Source: SABI01 sp963678555
GTDB lineage: Bacteria > Spirochaetota > Spirochaetia > Sphaerochaetales > Sphaerochaetaceae
DNA length: 64,000 nt
Direction: 5' to 3'
Assembly (NCBI GenBank): GCA_963678555.2
Contig: OY782871.2
Span: 372,001 to 436,000, forward strand
The translations under genes were made by a program, and so were the position numbers. Under the pieces are notes generated by a model. The model made no database searches, was not told where the DNA came from, and worked only from the letters and a program-made list of their open reading frames with translations. Shown piece after piece: positions 53,289 through 61,745 of the stretch (the stretch's first letter is position 1; each line of letters starts with the position of its first letter).

Positions 53289-54290
53289 ATGAGTACTGAT
53301 GAGGAAAAGATACATCCGATAGCGGTAGTACAGAGGCGCACAGGGATATCAGCGCATGTGCTGAGGAAATGGGAAGACCGGTATTCCCTGGTAGAACCCG
53401 CAAGAAACGGAAACGGACGTCGTCTCTATTCGGAGAAGGACATTGCCCGTCTGACACTTCTTGCCCGTGCACTTCGCACCGGCAGGACGATCAGTCAGCT
53501 GGCGACGGTCCCGGATGAAATCCTCCTGCAGTACATCGAGCAGGATGGGAACGCTGCACCATCAGAAAAAATGGTTCACCAAGCAGGGTTCGATGCCAGT
53601 ACCAGCGCGCCGGCGCCAGGGAAGGATGCTCTCTCAGACCCCTCTGAAGAGGTGAAAAAGTCTGCAGAGCGGTTTCTGATACATCTCGAACAGTATCAGG
53701 CAGACAAGATGGACGGGGTTCTTCAGAACAGCCTGCGTCAGCTTGGCAGGTATGAGGTGGTTGATCAGCTCATCCCCCTAATCATGAAGGACATCGGCCA
53801 CGCATGGCAGGACGGCAGGATGAGAATCAGCCATGAGCACCTTGCAACCTACCGACTGGAGGCCTTTCTTGTCACACTCATCGATTCTATAACACGGACG
53901 CTCCCTGAGCATGCCCCATCGGCAGTGTCTGCGGTTCTGGAAGGTCAGCGCCACACTCTCGGCACTCTGGCTGCGACAGTGTCGGCCTGTTCCTCAGGGT
54001 ACCGTACGCAGTTTCTCGGAGAGATGCTCCCTGCGGAGGAGATCGCCTCAGTCGTTCAGGCTCTTGATGCGAAGGTTCTTATTCTCAGCATCACCTACCC
54101 GTTCAGAACCGAGACCCTTGAACAGGAGCTGCAGAACCTGAGATATATGATGCCTACATCAACAACCATCGTCGCAGGTGGACAAGCAGCTATCACCTAC
54201 CGACAGAACCATCCTGACTCGTCCATAGTGGTAACCGGGAACTTCGCTGAGCTGAGAAGGACTCTCCAGGACATGTATCAGAGTCTTTGA
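53289..54290 (+). CDS. CarH/LitR-type MerR-family regulator with B12-binding domain
   Basis: 333-aa regulator. The N-terminal MerR helix-turn-helix (VVQRRTGISAHVLRKWEDRY, RRLYSEKDIARL) is followed by a linker, a helical cap carrying W173-x9-EH (WQDGRMRISHEH) and a Rossmann-like B12 domain with GQRHTLG (His222) and VAGG. These W-x9-EH and xxHxxG signatures are those of adenosylcobalamin photoreceptors CarH/LitR, which release DNA when light breaks the Co-C bond. The start is taken as ATG 53289, since upstream codons look non-coding; no ribosome site is seen. Target genes are unknown; the divergent fasciclin gene and the flavoprotein pair are candidates. Confidence 0.85.
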   Translation: MSTDEEKIHPIAVVQRRTGISAHVLRKWEDRYSLVEPARNGNGRRLYSEKDIARLTLLARALRTGRTISQLATVPDEILLQYIEQDGNAAPSEKMVHQAGFDASTSAPAPGKDALSDPSEEVKKSAERFLIHLEQYQADKMDGVLQNSLRQLGRYEVVDQLIPLIMKDIGHAWQDGRMRISHEHLATYRLEAFLVTLIDSITRTLPEHAPSAVSAVLEGQRHTLGTLAATVSACSSGYRTQFLGEMLPAEEIASVVQALDAKVLILSITYPFRTETLEQELQNLRYMMPTSTTIVAGGQAAITYRQNHPDSSIVVTGNFAELRRTLQDMYQSL

Positions 54291-54348
54291 TACCCAAGTC
54301 GAGCCGGGAAGATTTCTTTCTTCAGCTGAGCATATATCGCCTGCCTGA

Positions 54349-54930
54349 TCAGACCTGTTCTTTCCTGCCCATACGCATGTGCTTCATAGTATTCATCATC
54401 TGATCATCAGGATCGGGGAGCCAATGCTTCTCTCCCTCCTTGCCGAGCATAGCCTGCATGATATATCCGGTCACAAGGAGAGTAAGCAGGGTCAGTGTGA
54501 ATCTCGCCACAGTGAAGGATAGACCGAGAAACTTCGTCTCCACGAGCAGCTGAGGTATCTTGAGAGCAGCCCAGGAACCGAGGAAGATCACCATATTGTG
54601 AACGCTCGCCCCTTTTCGAAGGAGAGCTGCGGCCATGGGGAAAGCCACGTAGAGCGGACCGGTGGGCAGGGTTCCCAGAGCAAGGGCAAGCAGTGTACCC
54701 TTTGGCCCTGAACCGAGGCCCATCCATTTCTGCACTTTATCCTTGGGCAGCCACACCTCCATGAGCCCCATCAGGATAAACACCGGCGGTATGATAAGAA
54801 TCATTTCCAGTGTATACTCAAGCACCTTTTGGGAGGATCTGACTGCGGTCTGTGGCGCAAAGACCGAAAGAGTGAGATAGACAAGGACAAGAACAAGCGG
54901 GATACGGTACTGCCTGAGAACCTGTTTCAT
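54349..54930 (-). CDS. Permease half (DUF318/YraQ-like), second subunit
   Basis: 193-aa membrane protein with about five helices (LVLVLVYLTLSVFAP, IILPPVFILMGLMEVWLP-like, MVIFLGSWAALKIPQL). It resembles one half of COG0701 permeases, which are about 300-340 aa and contain two halves. The preceding gene supplies the other half. ATG 54930 overlaps the stop of that gene (ATGA). Related proteins such as ArsP move arsenicals or other small compounds. The C-terminal tail is soluble and acidic. Substrate unknown. Confidence 0.75.
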   Translation of the reverse strand: MKQVLRQYRIPLVLVLVYLTLSVFAPQTAVRSSQKVLEYTLEMILIIPPVFILMGLMEVWLPKDKVQKWMGLGSGPKGTLLALALGTLPTGPLYVAFPMAAALLRKGASVHNMVIFLGSWAALKIPQLLVETKFLGLSFTVARFTLTLLTLLVTGYIMQAMLGKEGEKHWLPDPDDQMMNTMKHMRMGRKEQV

Positions 54931-55406
54931 AGAATCACCTCCATGAGTGCCGCTATTGCCAGAGCTGACAGGAATCCGAACGCGTTACGAAGGAGAGCGA
55001 ACTTCCTTCCCAGCACCTTCATCTCCATGGGGAAGGTTGCAAAACCCACCATCACAAGGGTAGTGATGAAGGCACTGACTGTCATGACACGTGCTCCGGC
55101 TCTCAGGAGGGATCCGGCAAGAGGGAAGGCCACCAGAGAAGGGATCAGGGTCACTGCCCCGGCAACAGCAGCTCCGACTGTTGCCAGAAAGCCTGCATCT
55201 GCACCGACAAGCGCGGAAATCTTCTCTGGAGTGAGGATCCCGAGGGTGAGTCCTACTATCCCCAGAACGGTCAGCAGACTCGCACCTGTTTTCCCGAAGG
55301 ACATCAAGGCCACGGTAAGTGCTCGCCTCGTTTTCTGTCGGCTCTGTATGAGAGAAGCAGTGAAGGCTACCCCCGTCAGGCCGTATATGATAATCAATGT
55401 GGTCAT
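54927..55406 (-). CDS. Permease half (DUF318/YraQ-like), first subunit
   Basis: 159-aa membrane protein with about five helices. SFGKTGASLLTVLGIVGLTLGILTP and SALVGADAGFLATVGAAVAGAVTLIPSLVAFPLAGSL-type blocks (in parts) match the YraQ-like permease fold. It pairs with the overlapping next gene as a split transporter. ATG 55406 has AGGAGGGG 4 bases upstream, sharing bases with the end of the padR gene. Probably repressed by the PadR protein of the same operon. Confidence 0.72.
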   Translation of the reverse strand: MTTLIIIYGLTGVAFTASLIQSRQKTRRALTVALMSFGKTGASLLTVLGIVGLTLGILTPEKISALVGADAGFLATVGAAVAGAVTLIPSLVAFPLAGSLLRAGARVMTVSAFITTLVMVGFATFPMEMKVLGRKFALLRNAFGFLSALAIAALMEVIL

Positions 55407-55415
55407 GGACCCCTC

Positions 55416-55784
55416 CTAGTTCTGGCTGCTCTGTGTTGTCTTCTCGTACGACCCGAGAAGGAATTCGATCGTTTCCTTCCTTCTCCGTACATGCTGAATC
55501 CAGATGTCCAGCATCCGTTTCCCCTCATCAGTGATCTGGTACACACGCCTCTTCGGCCCCTGAGCCCCCTGTTCCCATGCGGAATCAACCAGGGCATCAC
55601 TCTCCATCTTTCTGAGAACCCGGTACAGAGAACCGATATTCATCACTTCAGCAGAAAACCCGAAATCCTCGAGCTTCTCCATGAGCAGATACCCATACCC
55701 CTTCGTATCATACAGAAGGATAAGCAGTGAGATCTCAAGAAAACGTTCCATCGACTGGGCCCTTCCATGGCAGTGACCGTTCAT
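55416..55784 (-). CDS. PadR-family transcriptional regulator
   Basis: 122-aa winged-helix regulator: MERFLEISLLILLYDTKGYGYLLMEKLEDFGF (in pieces), SLYRVLRKMESDALVDSAWE and the wing PKRRVYQITDEGKRML. PadR proteins usually repress detoxification or efflux genes until a ligand binds. ATG 55784 has GGAGG about 9 bases upstream; longer readings run into the operator. It heads an operon with the two permease halves. A perfect inverted repeat 15 bases upstream is the likely operator. A HCHG pair near the N-terminus (GHCHGR) might bind metal, which is inference. Confidence 0.9.
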   Translation of the reverse strand: MNGHCHGRAQSMERFLEISLLILLYDTKGYGYLLMEKLEDFGFSAEVMNIGSLYRVLRKMESDALVDSAWEQGAQGPKRRVYQITDEGKRMLDIWIQHVRRRKETIEFLLGSYEKTTQSSQN

Positions 55785-55798
55785 AGGTGCTCTCCTCC

Positions 55799-55844
55799 CT
55801 TTACTATATTCTATTTGCATATACTCAACTTGCATATAGTAAAG
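55799..55844. promoter_or_regulatory. PadR operator candidate: 11-bp perfect inverted repeat
   Basis: CTTTACTATAT (55799-55809) and ATATAGTAAAG (55834-55844) are exact inverse complements, 24 bases apart. Two direct copies of TTGCATATA (55815, 55830) lie between and over the right arm. The site sits directly before the padR start region. Confidence 0.7.
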
Positions 55845-55930
55845 CACTCGAAGAGGACTGTCAAGCCCGGCACCTGGTACCGTGGAAGCCGCTAGCCCCA
55901 GGTGTCATCATCGCCGGAGAGTGTCTTCCT

Positions 55931-57346
55931 CTACTTCTTCTCGTGGTAGGTGACTACACCATCCTCATCCCATGTGATGTGTTCGATGCAGGAGAAGTAC
56001 TTGTACTCCTTATACTCTTTGATCTGACCATTGAGGTACCACGAGCGGGAAAGATAGTTGCTGTAGTTTTCACCGATCACCTCTCTTAGCATCATATTGT
56101 CTGGAGCGGGTCGCGCCTTGCCGTTATCTTCGTAGTAGAAATAGAAGTGTTTGGGAGCATTGAGACCCTGAATATGCACCACCTGTCCTGCAAACTCGGA
56201 GGATTCCGACCACCGGTTCACCTGATAGCGAGGTGAACCTTTCTGGTCATAGTATATATCTCCTGCGAAGGTGTGCTTAACGTCCCAGTCCGGTTCAATC
56301 AACTCGGCTATGACCTGTTCGCCCGTGCGTGAAGCGAACCGTGCTTCACTCGCTTCCTTCCACAGCACCTCATCCTCCTCCTGGGGTTTCGTCTCGATTT
56401 CAGCTGCGGTTTCTGCGACCGGAGAACCCGCAGGTGTGGCAGGCTGCACCTGCGCTGTCTCCGTTGCAGATATTTCCGGCTTCGTCATCTTCTCCTTCCC
56501 GAGATAGATATTGAAAGCCTTGACTATACTGCACTCTTCCCGTTTCTGTATCGTCTGTATGGCAGAGAGCATGCTGCTGATCGCCGCCTGTGCATCATCC
56601 CACATGACATACTTCTGTACCATGTCTATGGTGAACTCCGCGGCATCCACGGCACCACCGACCCGCTCAGCGATCTTTTCGCCGTACGCCTTCAACTCTC
56701 CGGCCGTCTTCGTAACCGCCTGCCGCTTCGCCTCCTCCACATAGGCATCCTTCAGCCCATCCTTCACCTTGGAGAAGGCTTTCTCGGCATACTCCTGCGT
56801 CTTTGACGTATCGAGCTTCGGTGATATGAAGCTGCTGATGATATGATCTTCGATCGCCCGGTTCTCCTGAGAGAATTTCTCACGGATTATAGCGCGCACC
56901 TTCTGTCTCATAAGAGCATCGGCAGTGTCTTTGAGAAGATCACTCCAGTTTGCCGTATAGATCTTTTCCATAAGGTTTTCACTGGTGTCCCACATGATAG
57001 ATGCGGTTTCCGCAAGGTCGGCTGCAGACCACATGACGGTGTTCTTGAAAATCACCCACATGCTCGAGCGGTCTATCTGACCCTCCTTGTAGTAGTTCAC
57101 TTTATACTCAGCCTGTATGATCTGTTTGGTCAGTTCAGTGTACCGCGGGTCCTCTGCTGAGACGGCACTCCGCTGTGCATACAGACTCTCCGCGCTCTGC
57201 TTCCATTTGCCCTCAAGAGTCTTGAACATATCGAGTTCACTTTGGGTGATGGCACTCACAGGCAGCAGACAGATACTCAGGATACCGATCAACAGAAGGA
57301 TTCTCTTTTTCTTCATCGCAGATAGATACGTCATTCTCAGGTTCAT
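55931..57346 (-). CDS. Secreted protein of unknown function
   Basis: 471-aa protein. Hydrophobic leader (ILLLIGILSICLLPVSA) predicts export. Residues about 30-280 are mostly helical and may form coiled coils; 290-330 is a Pro/Ala/Glu-rich linker; 340-471 is beta-rich with repeated Tyr/Trp (FAGDIYYDQKGSPRYQVNRW and IKEYKEYKYFS). No family is recognised. The C-terminal repeats recall MORN-like or toxin antidote beta-sheets only loosely. ATG 57346 has AAGGAGG 6 bases upstream, and the gene follows a LamG-type secreted protein after 11 bases, so the two are co-expressed. Confidence 0.75.
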   Translation of the reverse strand: MNLRMTYLSAMKKKRILLLIGILSICLLPVSAITQSELDMFKTLEGKWKQSAESLYAQRSAVSAEDPRYTELTKQIIQAEYKVNYYKEGQIDRSSMWVIFKNTVMWSAADLAETASIMWDTSENLMEKIYTANWSDLLKDTADALMRQKVRAIIREKFSQENRAIEDHIISSFISPKLDTSKTQEYAEKAFSKVKDGLKDAYVEEAKRQAVTKTAGELKAYGEKIAERVGGAVDAAEFTIDMVQKYVMWDDAQAAISSMLSAIQTIQKREECSIVKAFNIYLGKEKMTKPEISATETAQVQPATPAGSPVAETAAEIETKPQEEDEVLWKEASEARFASRTGEQVIAELIEPDWDVKHTFAGDIYYDQKGSPRYQVNRWSESSEFAGQVVHIQGLNAPKHFYFYYEDNGKARPAPDNMMLREVIGENYSNYLSRSWYLNGQIKEYKEYKYFSCIEHITWDEDGVVTYHEKK

Positions 57347-57357
57347 AGCCCACCTCC

Positions 57358-59382
57358 TTACTGCTGCTCGAGCAGGATCGTCACTTCCTGCTCAGGAGGA
57401 AGAGCGAGATCAAGGATCGTACCTCCGTGTCGACCTTGTCCGTTGAGCCACTCCTGTTCGCTTACTCCGGCCTTCAGCAGATACACCTCACCGGGAAGCA
57501 GAGTGAAGGTGAAAGCTCCCCGATAGTCACTGACAGTCTCATCCGTGAACACCACCACCTGATCATCCATGGAACTGACGGTATAGGCTTTCACGGGAAT
57601 ACCTGCAACCGGCTGAGTTCCGTCCCTGACCGAACCCTGTACCGTGATGGTGGGAACCTGACGGTTTTCAGATACCTTGCGAGTATTATCGATCTTGAAG
57701 TGATGGACCTTGAGTGTCCGGCTCACCCTGACAACTGTCTCTCCGGTGACGAGATCCCAGTGGTATCCATCCCCGTCATAGACGATTCCCCGGTACTCTC
57801 CCTCCGGAAGATCGATCCGATAGAATCCGTTCGTATCCGTTGCTGTATAGTACACGCTCGATCCTGTCACCTCATAATCGTCCAGATCCTTCGAGCCGGT
57901 TTCCCCCCGGATCCGTTTCAGCGGGAAGAAGGCAAGATAGGCCGGGTAGGCATCCTTGTTGAAAATATCCTTCAGGTAAACGCTGCCCCCGAAGCTGCCC
58001 CGCGCATTGTATGTACCGAAGACCGTGAAGGGGTCACAGATCGTCTGGTCAGGAGAGACCTCATCAGAGGGCTGGGGAGCAGGATCCGGCGGGGTCTGCG
58101 GCTCTGCTGCTGCCACTTCCTGTGATGCCCTCACCAGAGAGATGACCTCGGCCTCTGTGAGAGGTCTGTCATACAGATGGATCTCACCGATGTCGATATC
58201 ACTGTGGTATCCGATCGAAGAAGAGGGATGCATATGCCGTCCTATCACGATGTCTTTGGAAGAGGAAGGGACACCTCCGCTGTACGGCCTGTCAAGGATC
58301 TTATCCTCGTCAAGATACAGACACAGGCGGTCTTCATCCAGAGTGAGGGTGAGCCGGTACCAGGTATCGAGAGATGGAGTGACTCCAGTACGGAAATACT
58401 GTGATGCACGCCCTACTCCGGCTGCCAGCTCATGCGGGGATGAGTCATACGCATAATCCCCTACTACCTGAAGGCGCATGATATAGGAACGCAGATCATA
58501 CGGAACATCATTGGTCCACTCAAGCAGGTACTGGTTATCTGCATGGGAACCGTCGTTGGCCCAGGATCTGAAACGCACATCGAAACTGATCGTATACCGG
58601 CTTTCAAGATGATAGCCAGACGGGTCAAGGAGAGCCCACTGCCGGCGGTCCGCCCTCAGGGAGAAGGTTTCATCATCCCCCTCGGCACCGTGCGCGAGAT
58701 TGATATCGTTTCCTCCTATCAGATCTTCTCTTCCTGACCAGTGACCGATCAGTCCTTTGTCGGGAATGCTCTGTTGAGGCGTCTCTGAGGCAGTCTCCCA
58801 TACTTTAAGATTATCGAAGGCTGCATGCACTTTCTGCTGGGCATAGAAACCAAAACCACCTTCAGGATAGGTATCATCCATCACGGAGAACAGCTCGGTT
58901 CCGTTCACGTAGCCGGTAAACACCTCTCCTCTCATCACCACCCTGATCCTGTTCTTACCGTATGGAACAATGAGAGGAGAGTATGTCCATTTCTGAAGCA
59001 GAGAGACCTGCCCGTTATCGGCCCTGCCGACAACATAGTATCCCTGTGCTGCAAGCCAGAAGAAATAGAAATGTCCGGAATCCTGAAGTCGGAATATCAG
59101 TCCATATCCATGAGTATCCCGGTCCTTCACCCACTGAGTATCCACTTCTATTACCCCGTCATCGAATGCAGTGGACCGCCATGAGTAGGCATCGTTGCCT
59201 TCACTGTAGAATTCATACCGGCCGGTGGTGACACGCATGCGGGAGCCGTCCTCGAACCAGCCATGAGAATTGTCAGAAAAAGATTCATCCCAGATCAGCT
59301 GTGCCCCGATGAGATTGCCTGTCACGATCACAAGCAGTAACACAAGGCATACAGAGGTATATCGATAGGATTGAAAATTCAT
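57358..59382 (-). CDS. Secreted LamG/concanavalin-type protein with carboxypeptidase-regulatory-like domain
   Basis: 674-aa exported protein. After a leader (CLVLLLVIVTGNLIGA) a first jelly-roll segment (30-190) has FDDGVIEVDTQW and FGFYAQQKVHAAFDNLKVWE. A LamG domain (about 215-410) opens LIGHWSGREDLIGGNDINLAHG and contains the strands IGEIHLYDRPLTEAEVISLV. A Pro-rich linker leads to beta-sandwich repeats with GTYNARGSFGGSVYL and GSVRDGTQPVAGIPVKAY, the carboxypeptidase-regulatory-like (CarboxypepD_reg) type. It probably binds sugars or other surfaces. No catalytic residues are apparent. GGGAGG precedes ATG 59382. It forms an operon with the gene downstream. Confidence 0.8.
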   Translation of the reverse strand: MNFQSYRYTSVCLVLLLVIVTGNLIGAQLIWDESFSDNSHGWFEDGSRMRVTTGRYEFYSEGNDAYSWRSTAFDDGVIEVDTQWVKDRDTHGYGLIFRLQDSGHFYFFWLAAQGYYVVGRADNGQVSLLQKWTYSPLIVPYGKNRIRVVMRGEVFTGYVNGTELFSVMDDTYPEGGFGFYAQQKVHAAFDNLKVWETASETPQQSIPDKGLIGHWSGREDLIGGNDINLAHGAEGDDETFSLRADRRQWALLDPSGYHLESRYTISFDVRFRSWANDGSHADNQYLLEWTNDVPYDLRSYIMRLQVVGDYAYDSSPHELAAGVGRASQYFRTGVTPSLDTWYRLTLTLDEDRLCLYLDEDKILDRPYSGGVPSSSKDIVIGRHMHPSSSIGYHSDIDIGEIHLYDRPLTEAEVISLVRASQEVAAAEPQTPPDPAPQPSDEVSPDQTICDPFTVFGTYNARGSFGGSVYLKDIFNKDAYPAYLAFFPLKRIRGETGSKDLDDYEVTGSSVYYTATDTNGFYRIDLPEGEYRGIVYDGDGYHWDLVTGETVVRVSRTLKVHHFKIDNTRKVSENRQVPTITVQGSVRDGTQPVAGIPVKAYTVSSMDDQVVVFTDETVSDYRGAFTFTLLPGEVYLLKAGVSEQEWLNGQGRHGGTILDLALPPEQEVTILLEQQ

Positions 59383-59755
59383 AGGAACCCTCCCTTGTGC
59401 AGGTTGGAGAGGAGCACCTCTGAAGTAGAATACAGAAAGGAGGAATCACAATATCAGCATACGATGGAATGGAACAATCCCGGTGGCTACTCTTATTGTG
59501 CATCCTGTACAGGTAAAGTATATGAGAAGTTGCACCTGATAGCAAGAAAAAGCCTGAGAAGCGCTGCCTTCCTGCGCGGGAGGATACCATACCCATCAGA
59601 CGATGGACACTTGGATAGTATGTATAATTAGTCTATACAATATATAGTTTTACACAGTTCCGTTAAATACACTACTAAAAAAGTTGTATTTTTTCTCTAA
59701 AATATCTTGTATTATTCGATAAAAAATTATATATAGAAAACCAAGGAGAAAAGAA
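59383..59755. other. Intergenic promoter region
   Basis: About 370 bases between divergent genes. The last 130 bases are very AT-rich and should hold the promoter of the lipoprotein gene that follows. No gene is seen. Confidence 0.4.
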
Positions 59756-60457
59756 ATGAAAAACACATGGCTCACACTACTGATTGTTATAGTTGCAGTA
59801 ATCGGTCTGGTTTCGTGCGGCGGCGGTAAGGAAGAAGCTTCCGGCGCGAATGTTTCCGACGGTTCTGAGGACCTGCTGATCGACTTCGAGGTGAACCTCG
59901 CAGGTAATGATGCAGACAACTACTTCACCTGGAAGACAAACGTCCGATACATGGCTGCTGAAGATTCGTTCGATTCAGCCTCCGGAGCATCTGTTGCAGG
60001 ATCGACCCATCTGTTCATGATGGCACTGTATGATGTGGAAGGTAAGGTGACGATGAGTTCCGGCCTCCGCGGTCTGTTCCTGTTCGGAGTCAATGGTGCT
60101 GATCAGGTAGCTTCAGACAACCTTCATGCGAAGAAGAACTCGGATGGATCCATTACGATTCAGTATGTGCACAGAGGTACAGCGTATCGCTTCGTGACAG
60201 ACAAGAATGGGGTGCTGTCCCTTCCTGAAACCACGTCACTGACCCGCAAGATAGGAACCACTGCCAATGAGATCGAACCTGCTTACAGCAGTGACGGTAC
60301 AACGGCAGGAGTTGATTTCGACAAAGTCTTCTCTGCAGATACAAAGAAGGAAGGACCTGATCCGGCATCCATGTACTTCTGGGATGGAGACCTCAAGGTT
60401 AGCCTGAACAATGATATCCTGAAGATATCAGGCGTGCTCACCTCAGTAACCCGCTGA
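59756..60457 (+). CDS. Putative lipoprotein, unknown function
   Basis: 233-aa protein with lipobox GLVSC (Cys21) followed by GGGKEEAS, a typical lipid-anchored start. The mature part is beta-rich with repeated Ser/Asp (NYFTWKTNVRYMAAEDSFDSA in pieces; SITIQYVHRGTAYRFV). No family is recognised. AAGGAG lies about 9 bases before ATG 59756. It stands alone, with a strong hairpin after it. Confidence 0.75.
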   Translation: MKNTWLTLLIVIVAVIGLVSCGGGKEEASGANVSDGSEDLLIDFEVNLAGNDADNYFTWKTNVRYMAAEDSFDSASGASVAGSTHLFMMALYDVEGKVTMSSGLRGLFLFGVNGADQVASDNLHAKKNSDGSITIQYVHRGTAYRFVTDKNGVLSLPETTSLTRKIGTTANEIEPAYSSDGTTAGVDFDKVFSADTKKEGPDPASMYFWDGDLKVSLNNDILKISGVLTSVTR

Positions 60458-60496
60458 TTGATTCCATGACCGGGGAGTTCTTTTCCCCTGTTTCAT

Positions 60497-60528
60497 CACA
60501 GCCACCGGCCTGAAGAGCGGTGGCTGTG
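60497..60528 (+). terminator. Hairpin after lipoprotein gene
   Basis: CACAGCCACCG pairs with CGGTGGCTGTG (11 bp). No T run follows, so termination is likely but not sure. Confidence 0.6.
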
Positions 60529-60576
60529 TGTATATGTAATCAGGAAACCAACCATCTCTACAGCCGTCCAATCACT

Positions 60577-61332
60577 CTAGAGCACTTCTAGACCGATCTC
60601 TTCAAGCATCTTCTTTCCATACTCGATAGACACGGCATACGAGAAACTTGTCTCATGGTCAGGATGATCACCCCGGACGAAGTCACCTCCCTCTTCAGCA
60701 GGAAGGAAACGTCCTATGACAATTCCTATTACGCGTCCGTCATCCGTGTTGATGAGGGATCCTCCTGCCTTTCCTGAATGGATCGCCGTATCGAACAGGA
60801 AGAGGTGTATGTTCTCTTGCATAACCAGTTTCGAACTGATCAACGCTCTCTGTACTGCCAGAGCGTACACTGCCCAGGGATGGAGTCCCCTGTGAAGAAA
60901 GGTAAACCTCATCGCATGTTTCGCTGTTTCCGCTACTCAGGCAGCCTCAAGAGGTGGTGACTGGAAATGGAACATCGGTCCGGCGACACCATAGAACAGG
61001 AGTCCGATCCCCATACCTGCTGAGAACAGCATCGCAAACCAGCTGAGAGTACTGAATTCCGGCTCCGCGTCATCCCCACCAAACCGGATATTCCCTTACT
61101 GGCTGAACATCAGGTAGACAGTGAACAGGAGAATGACAATCACTGTCATAGTGAAAAACCATCCTGCGCTAGTGGATATACCGTTGAGAAGACGATTGAA
61201 CACATTCCCGAGGACCTCATTGAAGAATACCGAAATGATCACGAACCCGATAATCAGGGAAGCCGATGTATAGAATACCACCGGGTGGATATCAAGAACC
61301 GACTTTCGAGTTGTCTTAACTGTCCGTTTTAT
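60577..61332 (-). pseudogene. BCCT transporter fragment joined to a trypsin-like protease fragment
   Basis: One minus-strand frame reads PVVFYTSASLIIGFVIISVF, then GWFFTMTVIVILLFTVYLMFSQ-type sequence, TAA (61098-61096), then FGGDDAEPEFSTLSWFAMLFSAGMGIG in pieces, TGA (60939-60937), then AMRFTFLHRGLHPWAVYALA. This is the N-terminal third of a BCCT betaine/choline transporter. It then switches to IHLFLFDTAIHSGKAGGSLINTDDGRVIGI, the C-terminal end of a trypsin-like peptidase whose active-site Ser (GNSGG in the family) is Ala (GKAGG). The likely original start (61332-61330) is ATA, not ATG. Deletion fused two old genes; both are dead. Confidence 0.75.
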
Positions 61333-61745
61333 GATACGTCAACCCCTTTTGATCCCCGCACAGGGCGGGGCTGTGTGAACGGCGGCACTCACGAACACAT
61401 CACGCCTCGCCACTCACCGCCACCTGATGCGGAATACGGGAAAACATAGCAGAGAAACCACACACCGGAAACCCCGTCTGCCCTTCTTCCGCTTCAGCAG
61501 GCTGACCTGAAATCGGTCAGCAGTACACCCCTATGTGTATCAGGTCAGCACTGCGTTTTCATTGTATGGTAATCTTTTCCACCTATTCGGCAGCCCTCTG
61601 TTCCGGCAGTTCTTCCGGTGTCAGGTTCTGTCGGTATCGCAAACTCCCCGCCGGTGTCCTCCGGCGGAGAGTTTCACACTGTGATGTGGTTCTCACCACA
61701 ACGGAAATAGTCTATGCTTGACATATCATATCACAGGAGCCATCC
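61333..61745. other. Intergenic stretch with hairpins
   Basis: About 410 bases. Contains CCCCGC/GCGGGG (near 61354), GCTGACC/GGTCAGC (61501-61521) and the longer hairpin at 61641-61674. The end has the promoter region of the EamA gene (TTGACATATCATATC). No gene is seen. Confidence 0.4.
61641..61674. terminator. Hairpin terminator
   Basis: AAACTC plus CCCGCCGG pairs with CCGGCGGAGAGTTT with one bulge, about 12 bp, loop TGTCCT. It could stop transcription from either side before the EamA gene. Confidence 0.5.
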
